NCBI GenBank assembly: GCA_014378465.1
Contig: JACMNQ010000082.1
Location: forward strand, 53,853 to 117,852
From: Oligoflexia bacterium
GTDB taxonomy: Bacteria; Bdellovibrionota; UBA1018
DNA: 64,000 bases
Reading direction: 5' to 3'
Shown here piece after piece: positions 44,613-53,428 of the stretch (the first letter of the stretch is position 1; the number at the start of each line of letters is the position of its first letter). The position numbers were made by a program, and so were the translations under genes. The notes beneath the pieces were generated by a model that did not search any database, was not told the DNA's origin, and worked only from the letters and a program-made list of their open reading frames with translations.

Positions 44613-44855
44613 ATGTCCGCTTCAGTTGAAGAAAGAGTCCGTACGATCGTTTGTGACCAGCTTGCCGTGGAGTCTGACAAGGTCTCCTTGACCGCTTCTT
44701 TTATCGACGACCTGGGAGCTGACAGCTTGGATATCGTTGAGCTCGTCATGACCATGGAAGAAGAGTTTGATCTCGATATTCCAGACGAAGACGCTGAAAA
44801 AATGAAGACCGTCGGCGACGTCATCAAGTACATCGCCTCCAAAGCGACCGCCTGA
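44613..44855 (+). CDS. acpP: Acyl carrier protein
   Basis: An 80-residue acidic four-helix carrier that holds growing acyl chains on phosphopantetheine. The attachment Ser is in [20 protein letters not shown]; the family more often has DSLDTVEL. A very strong GAGGAGA site lies eight bases before the ATG, and the leader is AT-rich, which fits the high expression expected of ACP. It is followed by a hairpin before fabF. Confidence 0.97.
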   Translation: MSASVEERVRTIVCDQLAVESDKVSLTASFIDDLGADSLDIVELVMTMEEEFDLDIPDEDAEKMKTVGDVIKYIASKATA

Positions 44856-44877
44856 TCATCTGACCCTGCATCGTCAG

Positions 44878-44895
44878 GTTCCCGTCCCCGGGAAC
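44878..44895 (+). terminator. Hairpin between acpP and fabF, possible attenuator
   Basis: GTTCCCG (44878-44884) and CGGGAAC (44889-44895) make a seven-pair stem with a four-base loop, followed only by TTGATT. Such a partial terminator could let acpP mRNA accumulate above that of fabF. The evidence is the stem alone. Confidence 0.45.
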
Positions 44896-44917
44896 TTGAT
44901 TCGGAGAGGAGATTCCA

Positions 44918-46270
44918 GTGAGCACCCCCACGAGTTATTCAGCGAAAGCATCCGATAACAAGCGGCGCGTCGTGATCACCGGAGTCGGAGCGGTTTCGCC
45001 CCTTGGCCTCACTGCTCAGGAAACCTGGAAAAACGCCCTTGAAGGTCGCTCAGGCATCGGAAAGATCTCTCTTTTCGATCCGACCGACTGTTCCGTTCAG
45101 ATCGCAGGCGAAGTCAAAAACTTCGATGTCACCCGTCCTCTCCCGGGTGGCCCTCTGAATCCCTTTCGCGGAGTCACGGGAGCAAGCGAGCTCACGCAGG
45201 CCGCGAACGGAAAAGATGCCCGGAAATTTGGCCGCTTCACCCACCTGGCCCTCGTGGCCGGGATTGAAGCTTACACGGACTCCGGCCTTGACCAGTTCCG
45301 CGACAAGATTTCCGCCGCTCGCATGGGCACCAACATCGGCGTCGGCATGGGCGGACTCCCGGAGATTGAAGAGGTTCACAACGACTACCTGGCCAAAGGG
45401 TACCGCCGCATCACTCCTTTCTTCATCACTCAGTCCATCCCCAATCTCGCGGCCGGACAACTGAGCATTCTGCTGAATCTCCAGGGTCCGAATCTCTGCA
45501 ACACCACTGCCTGCACTTCGAGCGCTCACAGTCTCGGTGAATCCTTTCGCCAGATCCAGCGCGGAGAAGTCGACGTGATGCTGGCTGGTGGTGCTGAAGC
45601 CGTGGTCTGCAGAATGGGCATTGGCGGATTCGCAGCCATGCGTGCACTCTCCACTCGCAATGATACGCCCGAAACGGCTTCACGTCCCTTTGATCAGGGC
45701 CGCGATGGTTTCGTCATGGGAGAAGGCAGCGCCGTCGTGGTGCTCGAAGAATATGAACACGCCAAGAAGCGTGGCGCTAAAATTTACGGTGAAATGCTCG
45801 GCTACGGACTCTCCGCCGATGCTTTTCACATGACCACTCCAGCCCCTGAAGGCGCAGGTGGCGGCCGCGCAATGAATCTCGCGATCACCGATGCCGGCAT
45901 CAACCGCGATGAAGTGGGGTACGTCAATGCCCATGGGACTTCGACTCCCGCCGGTGATGTTGAAGAATCCCGTGCGATCGCGCGCAACTTTCCAAACGGA
46001 CCCAAGCACCTCCACGTGAGCTCGACCAAGTCCATGACCGGGCACTTGCTGGGAGCTGCTGGCGCGATTGAAGCGATGTTCTGCATTCTGGCGATCAAGA
46101 ACAGCCTCATTCCGCCGACCATCAACCTCGAGTCGCTCGACCCGGGCTGCGCGGAACTCAAACTCGACTTCACCGCGAACCGCGCCGTCGAAAAGTCGGT
46201 GAAGTACGCCCTTTCGAACAGTTTTGGCTTCGGCGGAACCAACGCCAGCCTGCTTTTCGGCAAACTTTGA
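44918..46270 (+). CDS. fabF: 3-oxoacyl-ACP synthase II (KAS II)
   Basis: FabF elongates acyl-ACP with malonyl-ACP. Catalytic residues are visible as Cys in NTTACTSSAHSLGESF, His in VNAHGTSTPAGDVEES and His in STKSMTGHLLGAAGAIE, with SNSFGFGGTNASLLF at the end. At 450 residues it is longer than the ~410 of E. coli because of an N-terminal extension and an insertion (residues ~75-105) ahead of RKFGRFTHLAL. A GGAGAGGAGA stretch precedes the GTG start. Confidence 0.94.
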   Translation: MSTPTSYSAKASDNKRRVVITGVGAVSPLGLTAQETWKNALEGRSGIGKISLFDPTDCSVQIAGEVKNFDVTRPLPGGPLNPFRGVTGASELTQAANGKDARKFGRFTHLALVAGIEAYTDSGLDQFRDKISAARMGTNIGVGMGGLPEIEEVHNDYLAKGYRRITPFFITQSIPNLAAGQLSILLNLQGPNLCNTTACTSSAHSLGESFRQIQRGEVDVMLAGGAEAVVCRMGIGGFAAMRALSTRNDTPETASRPFDQGRDGFVMGEGSAVVVLEEYEHAKKRGAKIYGEMLGYGLSADAFHMTTPAPEGAGGGRAMNLAITDAGINRDEVGYVNAHGTSTPAGDVEESRAIARNFPNGPKHLHVSSTKSMTGHLLGAAGAIEAMFCILAIKNSLIPPTINLESLDPGCAELKLDFTANRAVEKSVKYALSNSFGFGGTNASLLFGKL

Positions 46271-46282
46271 AGGGGTGAGTCC

Positions 46283-46786
46283 ATGAGTGCTCCAGTTGAC
46301 CGCAAAACCATTCTCATTGCAGCCGATCACGCGGCAGTCGACCTCAAGGCGCATCTCCAGAAGCAGCTTCCTGAATGGAACTGGGTCGATCTCGGTCCCC
46401 AGACTGCCGACCGAGTCGACTATCCGGACTTCGCCGAAAAAGTGGCCCTCAAAATTTCCAACGGCGAAGCCCTTCAAGGCGTCCTGGTCTGCGGCAGCGG
46501 CATCGGTATGTGCATTGCGGCAAATAAATTTCCGCACGTGCGCGCAGCAGGCGTCGAAAGCTCGGGAGCGGCGAAGCTCTCGCGAGAACATAATGACGCA
46601 AACGTGCTTTGCCTGGGTGCTCGCCTCACTTCACCAGACTTAGCAGTTGAAATCGTTCGCACTTGGCTGGAAACTCCTTTCTCAGGGGATTTGCGACATG
46701 TGAACCGGATCCAGAAAATTTCGGCCATCGAATCCCGACACGTTAACCAGCCCGTTAACCCCCCAGTTAAAAAGCCCCTCAAATAG
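46283..46786 (+). CDS. rpiB: Ribose-5-phosphate isomerase B
   Basis: RpiB interconverts ribose-5-phosphate and ribulose-5-phosphate. The protein has [27 protein letters not shown], the active-site loop [18 protein letters not shown] and NVLCLGAR. In this family the DHA motif normally continues G-x-x-LK; here AVDLK replaces the Gly. A Pro/Val/Lys-rich tail ([11 protein letters not shown]) extends the C-terminus. The rpiB-glyA order is common. Confidence 0.9.
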   Translation: MSAPVDRKTILIAADHAAVDLKAHLQKQLPEWNWVDLGPQTADRVDYPDFAEKVALKISNGEALQGVLVCGSGIGMCIAANKFPHVRAAGVESSGAAKLSREHNDANVLCLGARLTSPDLAVEIVRTWLETPFSGDLRHVNRIQKISAIESRHVNQPVNPPVKKPLK

Positions 46787-46800
46787 GAGACTCACCACTC

Positions 46801-48057
46801 ATGGCTGCTTTCACGAAAAGTCTACAGGTCAGTGACCCTGCGGTTTTTAACTCCATTGCGCAAGAATATCGCCGAGAAGAAGAAGGCCTGGAGCTCATCG
46901 CTTCTGAAAACTACGTGAGCAAGGCCGTTCTTGAGGCGCAAGGCTCAGTCCTCACCAACAAGTACGCCGAAGGCTACCCCGGCAAGCGCTATTACGGGGG
47001 TTGTGAGTTCGTCGATCAGGTCGAGACTCTCGCGATCGAGCGCCTCTGTAAACTCTTTGGTGCTGAAGCTGCCAACGTGCAGCCCCACTCGGGCTCCCAG
47101 GCCAACATGGCCGTCTACATGGCGCTCATGGCTCCCGGCGACAAACTCCTCGGCATGAGTCTCTCCGACGGCGGCCATCTGACTCACGGGTCATCCGCCA
47201 ATTTCAGCGGGAAAATCTACACTGGGGTCACTTATGGGCTGCATCCCGAGACGCATCGTCTGGACTACAACCAGATCCGCGAGACCGCGATGAAAGAGAA
47301 GCCCAAAGTCCTCGTCGCGGGTGCAAGCGCCTACCCGCGTACGATTGACTTCAAAACCCTCGGTGAAATCGCAAAAGAATGCGGCGCCCACTTCGTCGTC
47401 GACATGGCTCACATCGCGGGCCTCGTGGCCGCAGGCCTTCACCCCTCCCCGATTGCCCACCCGACTTACACGACTTCGACCACTCACAAGACTTTGCGCG
47501 GACCTCGCGGCGGCGTGATTCTCTGCGCAGCCGACAAGATCAAAGCGGTGAACTCCCTTATTTTCCCGGGCATTCAGGGCGGACCCCTCATGCATGTGAT
47601 CGCCGCAAAGGCCGTCGCGTTTGGCGAAGCTCTTGCGCCTGAGTTTCTTGCGTACCAGAACCAGATCCTGATCAATGCGGTGGCTTTGGCGGACGAGCTC
47701 ATGGCTCTGGGCTTCAAACTCGTCACGGACGGTACGGACAATCATTTGATGCTCGTTGACCTGACGGCCACGGGTGACGGCAGCATCACCGGCAAAGATG
47801 CCGAAGCGTGGCTGGACCTCGCCGGGATCACCGTGAACAAGAACACGATCCCCAATGAGAAGCGCAGCCCTTTCATCACGAGCGGCATCCGAATCGGCGT
47901 TCCCGCCATCACGACTCGTGGCCTGACCAAATCGGACATGAAGTCAGTCGCAGGATGGATCAATCAGGCCATCCAGGCTCGTGGAGATCAGGCGAAACTC
48001 GCGCAAATAGGCAATGAAGTGAAAGAGCTCTGCAAAAGGCATCCGCTTTACGCTTGA
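46801..48057 (+). CDS. glyA: Serine hydroxymethyltransferase
   Basis: GlyA converts serine and tetrahydrofolate to glycine and methylene-THF. The 418-residue PLP enzyme contains [68 protein letters not shown] and the PLP Lys in [15 protein letters not shown]. An AGGAG site lies 11 bases before the ATG. In many proteobacteria nrdR comes next; here 1.1 kb of accessory sequence intervenes. Confidence 0.96.
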   Translation: MAAFTKSLQVSDPAVFNSIAQEYRREEEGLELIASENYVSKAVLEAQGSVLTNKYAEGYPGKRYYGGCEFVDQVETLAIERLCKLFGAEAANVQPHSGSQANMAVYMALMAPGDKLLGMSLSDGGHLTHGSSANFSGKIYTGVTYGLHPETHRLDYNQIRETAMKEKPKVLVAGASAYPRTIDFKTLGEIAKECGAHFVVDMAHIAGLVAAGLHPSPIAHPTYTTSTTHKTLRGPRGGVILCAADKIKAVNSLIFPGIQGGPLMHVIAAKAVAFGEALAPEFLAYQNQILINAVALADELMALGFKLVTDGTDNHLMLVDLTATGDGSITGKDAEAWLDLAGITVNKNTIPNEKRSPFITSGIRIGVPAITTRGLTKSDMKSVAGWINQAIQARGDQAKLAQIGNEVKELCKRHPLYA

Positions 48058-48083
48058 AGATCGATCAGGGTCGGTTATTTGAC

Positions 48084-48110
48084 TCGCTCTGCCTGGAAAA
48101 ACTCGGCAGA
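48084..48110 (+). terminator. Hairpin after glyA
   Basis: GCTCTGCC (48084-48091) and GGCAGAGC (48103-48110) form a perfect eight-pair stem with an 11-base loop, 27 bases after the glyA stop. No T-run follows, so termination efficiency is uncertain. Confidence 0.45.
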
Positions 48111-48136
48111 GCAAAGACAAGAGCATCCTGTATTAG

Positions 48137-48247
48137 AGGCTCACTCAGAGGACCGATAACCTGATTGCGGCTGTTGTCGTCGAAACACTCCCTACGGGCG
48201 TGATCGAGGTCATTACCGTCCTTGTGAATTTCGAGGTGAAGAAATGA
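48137..48247 (+). pseudogene. Possible remnant of a DUF4258-type toxin gene
   Basis: A 36-codon open stretch without a start codon ends in TGA that overlaps the next ATG as ATGA, a sign of former translational coupling. It reads IAAVVVETLPTGVIEVITVL, which resembles the closing strands of DUF4258 proteins (VVVE...G.I.VITVY). RGPIT, a likely preceding piece, is in another frame just upstream, suggesting a frameshift. DUF4258 genes are commonly paired with DUF2283 genes like the one that follows. The evidence is short and the call is tentative. Confidence 0.3.
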
Positions 48248-48558
48248 AAATTATCCATCAGCCAGAGATTGACTCTGTATCCATCGACTTCAAGGATGGC
48301 ATTGAGGCGAAATCTTACCTCGAAAATGGGGTGATCGTCAGGCTCGACGCAAAGGGAAATGTCATCGGTCTGGACATCACCGATTCAAGCCAGTTCTTCT
48401 CGAGCAATGATGAGATCGATCTGAAGGAAGCGTGTGCATTGCTGGGGGTATCGGAATCGACTCTTCGACGCCGAATTCGCGAGGGAAAGATCAAATACCG
48501 TAAGCCAAACGGGAAAGACTACCGCTTCAAACGCAAAGATATCATCAGAAGCGCGTGA
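48244..48558 (+). CDS. DUF2283 protein fused to a MerR/excisionase-like helix-turn-helix
   Basis: A 104-residue protein. Residues 1-50 are DUF2283-like (DSVSIDFKDGIEAKSYLENG, then VIVRLDAKGNVIGLDI). Residues ~58-102 form a DNA-binding motif of the excisionase type: DLKEACALLGVSESTLRRRI followed by KIKYRKPNGKDYRFKRKDI. The combination is typical of an autoregulating antitoxin. A GAGGTGAAG site precedes the start. No intact toxin is next to it; only a short upstream remnant. Confidence 0.72.
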   Translation: MKIIHQPEIDSVSIDFKDGIEAKSYLENGVIVRLDAKGNVIGLDITDSSQFFSSNDEIDLKEACALLGVSESTLRRRIREGKIKYRKPNGKDYRFKRKDIIRSA

Positions 48559-48559
48559 G

Positions 48560-49063
48560 TCAGCAGCGCGGGTTACCGTAGAGATTGCCCTGTTTCTCTT
48601 CACACTGTTCGGGCTCATCTCTCAAGTCCTGTTCGATCTTTTTCTTGTCAGTCGAAATAGTCACGCCCGTGGAGTAAGCTTCCATCAAGCACCCTCTCCA
48701 GCCACCCGAAGCATTTCGAATTCTGACCGTCGCGGGGCAGTTTGCGGACTTCCAATTTTCCATCAGAGCTCTGACACTCTCCATGCTGTCTGAGGTGAAG
48801 ACCGGTGAACAGGCGACATTGAACCTGAGGTTGCCCTGCACCACTTCAGCGCCGGTCAAGCATTTGCGAACCACTCCATACCAGGCAGAGCTCACGTGTT
48901 TACCAGACCTCCCATCCAGCGATTGCCCGCCGTCTTTCTCCACGCTTCCCCCGCCGACACTCACTCCACACGCGGTGAAACAGACCACGGAAACACAGAA
49001 TAGAACACTTGGCATCAGACTCAGGAGACCCAGGACGACGACTTTCGGAGGATTCATTCTCAT
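48560..49063 (-). CDS. Cys-rich secreted lipoprotein
   Basis: A ~167-residue exported protein. The N-terminus has a hydrophobic core (VVVLGLLSLMPSVLFCVSVV) ending in a lipobox (FTAC). The mature part has about six Cys (CLTG, VACSPVF, ANCPATV, GCLMEAY, EQCEEK, PRC) and a Gly/Ser-rich start. No family is recognised. It ends one base from the DUF2283-HTH gene on the opposite strand, and both occupy the gap between glyA and nrdR. Confidence 0.58.
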   Translation of the reverse strand: MRMNPPKVVVLGLLSLMPSVLFCVSVVCFTACGVSVGGGSVEKDGGQSLDGRSGKHVSSAWYGVVRKCLTGAEVVQGNLRFNVACSPVFTSDSMESVRALMENWKSANCPATVRIRNASGGWRGCLMEAYSTGVTISTDKKKIEQDLRDEPEQCEEKQGNLYGNPRC

Positions 49064-49174
49064 GCGGGTCGGGGTAGCACCCTGAATGCCACTTCGCAAA
49101 CGGTTTCATCGACTTACCCCTCCAATACAAACTGTTGAAGCCCCGGGTCAAATCAGGTAGAAGAGGGCCAACCG

Positions 49175-49708
49175 ATGAAATGCCCCTACTGCTCCACCCC
49201 TGAAACCAAAGTGATCGATTCCCGTCTGAACCAGACGGGCGACAGCACCCGCCGCAGACGCGAATGCCCCCGCTGCGAAGGACGTTTCACCACCTATGAG
49301 CGCGTGGAAGAAGTCATGCCTCTGGTCATCAAAAAAGACGGCCGCAGAGAGCCTTTCAATCGTGAAAAAATTCAGGGCGGCCTCGAGAAGTCCTGTCAGA
49401 AGCTCGCCGTCCCCGCGCAGAAGATCGAAGAAGTCATCGTTCGCATCGAAAAGCGCCTGCAGTCCTATGGCTTGAAGGAAGTTCCGTCCAAGACCGTCGG
49501 TCAGATGGTCATGGCTGAGCTTCACGCGCTGGACAAGGTCGCGTATGTTCGCTTTGCTTCGGTTTACCGCGATTTTCGCGACGTCGAAGAATTCGTGGCT
49601 GAACTTCAGGAGCCGCCTTCCGGCGTTTCCGCCAAAGACTCTCTGGACCTCATGTTTCCTTTCGCAGATTCCAACAACTCGACGCCTGAAGGTACTTCCA
49701 AGTCATGA
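49175..49708 (+). CDS. nrdR: Transcriptional repressor NrdR
   Basis: NrdR represses ribonucleotide reductase genes in response to bound ATP/dATP. The protein has the zinc ribbon MKCPYCSTPETKVIDSRL ... CPRCEGRFTTYER and an ATP-cone (VIKKDGRREPFNREKIQGGL ... VAYVRFASVYRDF). It is 177 residues with a ~25-residue tail. GAAGAGGG precedes the ATG. The stop overlaps nusB by ATGA. Confidence 0.95.
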   Translation: MKCPYCSTPETKVIDSRLNQTGDSTRRRRECPRCEGRFTTYERVEEVMPLVIKKDGRREPFNREKIQGGLEKSCQKLAVPAQKIEEVIVRIEKRLQSYGLKEVPSKTVGQMVMAELHALDKVAYVRFASVYRDFRDVEEFVAELQEPPSGVSAKDSLDLMFPFADSNNSTPEGTSKS

Positions 49709-50145
49709 AATCCCGCCACATCGCTCGTGAAATCGCACTCCAGATTCTTTACCGCTATGACGTGAACACCCAGTCCGGCGGTGGTGTGGCTCCGAAGGAC
49801 ATGGCTCTGGCAGACGATCTGAAGAAGCATTTCGAGCACTTTCAGGTGGCTGCAGAAGTCCGCCAGTTCGCAGCGGAACTCGTCGTCGGAACCCTTTCGA
49901 AGACTCCCGCCCTGGACGAGCAGGTCGAGAAATTCGCGACCAACTGGAAAATCTCCCGGATGGCGCTCATTGATCGCAACCTGCTGCGCATGGCGATTTA
50001 TGAAATGACGAATTTCACGGACATCCCCGCTTCCGTCACGATTGATGAGGCGATTGAGCTCGCGAAACAGTTCGGCACCGCCGACAGCTCCGCATTCATC
50101 AATGGTATTTTGGACGCTCTCAAGAAAGAGATCGGCAAGGCCTGA
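49705..50145 (+). CDS. nusB: Transcription antitermination factor NusB
   Basis: NusB binds boxA with NusE (S10) in rRNA antitermination. The 146-residue helical protein begins SRHIAREIALQILYRYDVN and ends with the conserved LIDRNLLRMAIYEMTNFTDI, VTIDEAIELAKQFGTADSSA and FINGILDAL. It is translationally coupled to nrdR. Confidence 0.94.
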   Translation: MKSRHIAREIALQILYRYDVNTQSGGGVAPKDMALADDLKKHFEHFQVAAEVRQFAAELVVGTLSKTPALDEQVEKFATNWKISRMALIDRNLLRMAIYEMTNFTDIPASVTIDEAIELAKQFGTADSSAFINGILDALKKEIGKA

Positions 50146-50193
50146 ACCTTCAGCGGCTGACCGCGGTCACTGCCGGCGCGCTCTGAAGCACGC

Positions 50194-51579
50194 TCACTTC
50201 ACACCGCGCGCGTTTGAGCCGCCTGAACCTGACGCTGCGCCTGAAACCGCAGCCGGAGCTGTGCCTGAGGGGATCTGTAGCAAGCTTCGAGAAGCCTCGC
50301 ACTGATTCACGAAGTCTGAAGGCGAAATTTTCTTGAGATGGGCTGCGGCTTCCTGGGCACGCTGGGCGACTCTCGATGCGAGTGCCGCCAGTGAGTTTTT
50401 CGGATTCTGTTCCATGCTTTTCAAGGATTGTGCATAGTCCGCAGCGGTGCCCTGGGTCAGGTTCGAGCGGTGCAGCCGCGCGAGCACGACCGTTTCATTG
50501 TGCAGAATGTTCGCAAGCTGCTCTTTTCCCTGCTGATCCTTTGTCGGATCAAGACTCACGGCACGGTCATTCCTGTCCTTCACCCTCAGAAGGAAAGTGA
50601 GATCCCCCATTTTCGTGAGACGACAGTCACTCTTCTGGGCTTCGAGCTGACAGGCCAGCTGATAGCGCTGCTCAGTCGGTGCCGCCTGACCTGTGTAAAA
50701 AGTCGGCCCTGCGGCCTGGGTGCTCTTGAATTCCATCTTCGGCTGTTCGACTCCCGCCACTGAATACTTCACTTCATAGCGGATCACCCCACCCGAGCCA
50801 CCCGTGGTCTTGATCTCCGTCTTGCAGCCTTTGACTTTGCCATTTCCACTGTCATGACTTTTATCCTGCCCTTTGAATTTGATCTTTGCGGCATCGACCT
50901 TCAGAACACTGGCCAGAACCTGCGTGAGACTTGCGAGCTGTTTTTCATCGCAGTAGCCCTTGGTCTTGTCCCCTGGCGCGGGCGCCGCATCGTCGTCCTC
51001 CGTCTGGATGGCCGGAAGTCCACTCGTGAGAAAGTCAGCGGGAATGAAAGAATCCTCGGCACTTCCAGGCTTGGCCTGAAGAGCGGCGAGATAGGTCTGA
51101 GTGAGCGCAGTGGCATCCACCGGCCTGCCGCTCAGTTTCGCAGCGACGAGAAAACGCAGAAAATCCGCCAGTACCGGGCAATTTTCAGTCGCGTCGTCGC
51201 GGTCATTGATCGCGAAAATCGGCTGCCCCGTTGAAGTCGTCTGAATCGCGAAATTTTCAGGATGAGCGTCACCTGCGCAGAAACCCAGAAAGTTTCTGAA
51301 CTTCTCCTGCTGACTCGAAGTCAGCAGCTGAGTCGGATCTTTCTTGAGTTGATCCCAGTACCAGGGGATCTCCGTCCGTAAAAATTTGAAACCTTCTCCG
51401 CCGAACTGAGATTTGGCCGCAAGGGCGGTGCAGCTGAGGTTTGGATAATAGGCCGAAAGATTCTGAACGAGAGCGGCATCGGGCAACGGTCCTGCACCGA
51501 GGCCTGTGACCGGATGAAACTGGAGGACGATCCCGAAAGCGGCCAACAGCAGACGGTACTTCACGAGTGAACACTTCAT
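50194..51579 (-). CDS. Secreted DUF2252 protein
   Basis: A 461-residue DUF2252 protein. The family resembles aminoglycoside-phosphotransferase-like kinases: FCAGDAHPENFAI and PIFAINDRDDATENCPVLAD match the GDxHxxN and DFD motifs, with Arg-Asp replacing the usual DFD. A signal peptide (LLLAAFGIVLQF) is present, which is unusual for a kinase-like fold and argues for a periplasmic role not using ATP. The C-terminus is Ala/Gly-rich. It converges on nusB. Confidence 0.72.
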   Translation of the reverse strand: MKCSLVKYRLLLAAFGIVLQFHPVTGLGAGPLPDAALVQNLSAYYPNLSCTALAAKSQFGGEGFKFLRTEIPWYWDQLKKDPTQLLTSSQQEKFRNFLGFCAGDAHPENFAIQTTSTGQPIFAINDRDDATENCPVLADFLRFLVAAKLSGRPVDATALTQTYLAALQAKPGSAEDSFIPADFLTSGLPAIQTEDDDAAPAPGDKTKGYCDEKQLASLTQVLASVLKVDAAKIKFKGQDKSHDSGNGKVKGCKTEIKTTGGSGGVIRYEVKYSVAGVEQPKMEFKSTQAAGPTFYTGQAAPTEQRYQLACQLEAQKSDCRLTKMGDLTFLLRVKDRNDRAVSLDPTKDQQGKEQLANILHNETVVLARLHRSNLTQGTAADYAQSLKSMEQNPKNSLAALASRVAQRAQEAAAHLKKISPSDFVNQCEASRSLLQIPSGTAPAAVSGAASGSGGSNARGVK

Positions 51580-51708
51580 GTTTCAATTATAGACACGACT
51601 GCCGCGAGCTCCCGATCCAATTCCAGGCTAGGCACAACTGTGCCGCCAGATTCTCCGTCAAAATTCTGTCTCTTGCACCTCGCAGCTCCTGACAGTTAAA
51701 CTCGGAAT

Positions 51709-52176
51709 GTGGGAAATGCCAGACATCAGATCGATCTCGACGCCGAACATGCCCTTTTCGAAGGTCGCATCTCAGGTCTCGTTGTGGCCTGTTACGAGGA
51801 TGAACGTCCCCTTCAGGGACTTGCGGGACTTCTGGACTGGCGCTTTCAAGGTGCTTTCTCGCGCTGTCTGCTCAGCGGCGCTCTCACTGGAAAAGCGGGC
51901 GAATGCGTCTACATGCCGCTGACCCGGCCCAATGTCGGTCCTGACGGGCCCACTGGAAATGAGCGGACTTATCACCTCATTCTCGCGGGAGCCGGAAAGC
52001 TCGATGCGGGCGGCAAGCGCGGTCCGCTGCCTCAGGAGACCCTCGACGCGGTCCACAAGAACCTTTCAAGCCTGAAACTTTCGGAGATGGGCATTTCGAC
52101 TTCCGATCTTGGAAACGCCGCTGAGACTTTTTTACTGAAGACCGTGAAAGGAATTTCCCTTTGGATCGTACATTAG
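51709..52176 (+). CDS. Peptidase M17 N-terminal-domain-like protein
   Basis: A 155-residue protein resembling the non-catalytic N-domain of leucyl aminopeptidases: LVVACYEDERPLQGLAGLLD then AFSRCLLSGALTGKAGE. No M17 catalytic domain follows. The start is GTG 51709; an overlapping ATG at 51707 is in another frame. It is the first of four linked plus-strand genes and overlaps the next by 16 bases. Stand-alone copies of this domain occur in Myxococcota-like genomes, with unknown function. Confidence 0.55.
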   Translation: MGNARHQIDLDAEHALFEGRISGLVVACYEDERPLQGLAGLLDWRFQGAFSRCLLSGALTGKAGECVYMPLTRPNVGPDGPTGNERTYHLILAGAGKLDAGGKRGPLPQETLDAVHKNLSSLKLSEMGISTSDLGNAAETFLLKTVKGISLWIVH

Positions 52177-52688
52177 ACCTTTTGAAACAGCTCGCGCAGG
52201 AACTCCTGGTCCACTCAGCGCAATTCGAACCCTTTGTCCCGGGTCATCGGCCGCATCCCATGGACGCGCTCAAGACTCTCGGCAAACTCGAGCAGACCAC
52301 GCAGCTGAGCATGAATCCTTTCATTCAAAAAGCTGAAGCGGCAAGAAACCTCGCGGAAGCGCAGATCCAGACTCAAGCTCACACCGCGGAAAAGGCTGCC
52401 ATCGCCGCTCGAACTCCGACCCCTCAATTTGACGCCCGCACTGAGTACAAAGCCGCGCTCAAGGACCCGGGTGTCGTGCAGGCGCTGCTCGACTACCACC
52501 AGGCCACCGCTCCCACTCTCGCCTCAGGTCGCACGAGCGGCCCCCAGTCTCGCCGCAAGGCCGCTCAAAAGGGCTTTGCACAGTCCACGATCGCACCCAC
52601 CGAGACCACGCCCAAAGATCAATCCTTCACCAAGAACACTCCCCATTCCAGAAATCCGGGCTCCAGCCCCGTCCTCCGGAAAAAATGA
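52161..52688 (+). CDS. Hypothetical protein
   Basis: A 175-residue protein of unknown function. It begins at TTG 52161 with AAAGGA eight bases upstream, the best-supported start in this frame. The first half is helical with an Ala-rich stretch (EAARNLAEAQIQTQAHTAEK). The second half is Ser/Thr/Pro/Lys-rich and probably disordered. No signal peptide or domain is recognised. It overlaps the M17-N-like gene. Confidence 0.5.
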   Translation: MDRTLDLLKQLAQELLVHSAQFEPFVPGHRPHPMDALKTLGKLEQTTQLSMNPFIQKAEAARNLAEAQIQTQAHTAEKAAIAARTPTPQFDARTEYKAALKDPGVVQALLDYHQATAPTLASGRTSGPQSRRKAAQKGFAQSTIAPTETTPKDQSFTKNTPHSRNPGSSPVLRKK

Positions 52689-52713
52689 GAAGCCGCACCA
52701 TGAGACGAATGCA

Positions 52714-53406
52714 ATGAAACAGACCCCTCGATCAGCTCAGGACATCCTTCAAAGCTTTGAAACGCGCTGGAACTCCTGCGCTGCCAGTTCCCGCGAAAAT
52801 CTTCTTCGCGTCGTCGTGCTGCGCGAACTCACGCGCACGCTGCATTCTGAAAAGTCCTGGTGCCTCGCCACTGGTTTTCCCGATGAAGCCCAGCAGTACC
52901 ATGAATACGAGATGGCAGCGGACAAGCTGGTCAACGAAGACGATCTTTCCGGCTCCCTTTCGGACATCCTGAAGAAAGCGGAAGCGCTGCCGGACCCCGA
53001 CCCGGTCACTGGAGTTCTCGCATCGAGCAGTCGCCGAAAATTTCCAAAGGAACTTCAGGGCATTCTGCCTTCCGAGAAGATTGAACGTTTCGATCGCCAC
53101 TGGGAAAAAGCCCTGGTCTGCGAAGCGATGAAACTTCACTGGGAAATCTGGCTCCTCAAGGCCAATGTCCGGATTGAAGCCGCGCAGGATTGCGAAAACG
53201 GTCTCACCCGCGAGCTTGGAGACCGCGGCATCCTGCTTTTTGCGGACAGTGCGGAGACCAATGAACTTCAGGAAGGGATCTGGCCAGGCCAATGGCTCCT
53301 GCTTTCAGAGCCTGGCTTTGATTGCCGCCGGGTCCCCCTTCATTCCGTCAAGGGCCTGATCGTCGCTCCGAACCCACCGCAGTGGACTCTGGTTCACCGC
53401 TCATGA
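52714..53406 (+). CDS. Hypothetical helical protein
   Basis: A ~230-residue protein; ATG 52714 begins MKQTPRSAQDILQSFETRWN. The frame is open to 52429, but those upstream codons are Arg/Pro-rich shadow sequence of the previous gene. The protein is helical and charged through residue ~150. It ends with a strand-rich section (ILLFADSAETNELQEGIWPG and WLLLSEPGFDCRRVPLHSV). No known family was recognised. Confidence 0.52.
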   Translation: MKQTPRSAQDILQSFETRWNSCAASSRENLLRVVVLRELTRTLHSEKSWCLATGFPDEAQQYHEYEMAADKLVNEDDLSGSLSDILKKAEALPDPDPVTGVLASSSRRKFPKELQGILPSEKIERFDRHWEKALVCEAMKLHWEIWLLKANVRIEAAQDCENGLTRELGDRGILLFADSAETNELQEGIWPGQWLLLSEPGFDCRRVPLHSVKGLIVAPNPPQWTLVHRS

Positions 53407-53428
53407 CTTTCGGGAGCGTCTCGAACTC

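Noticed and set aside
52429..52713. Longer start for the hypothetical gene ending at 53406
   Set aside because: The added codons are Arg/Pro/Ser-rich shadow sequence within the previous gene.
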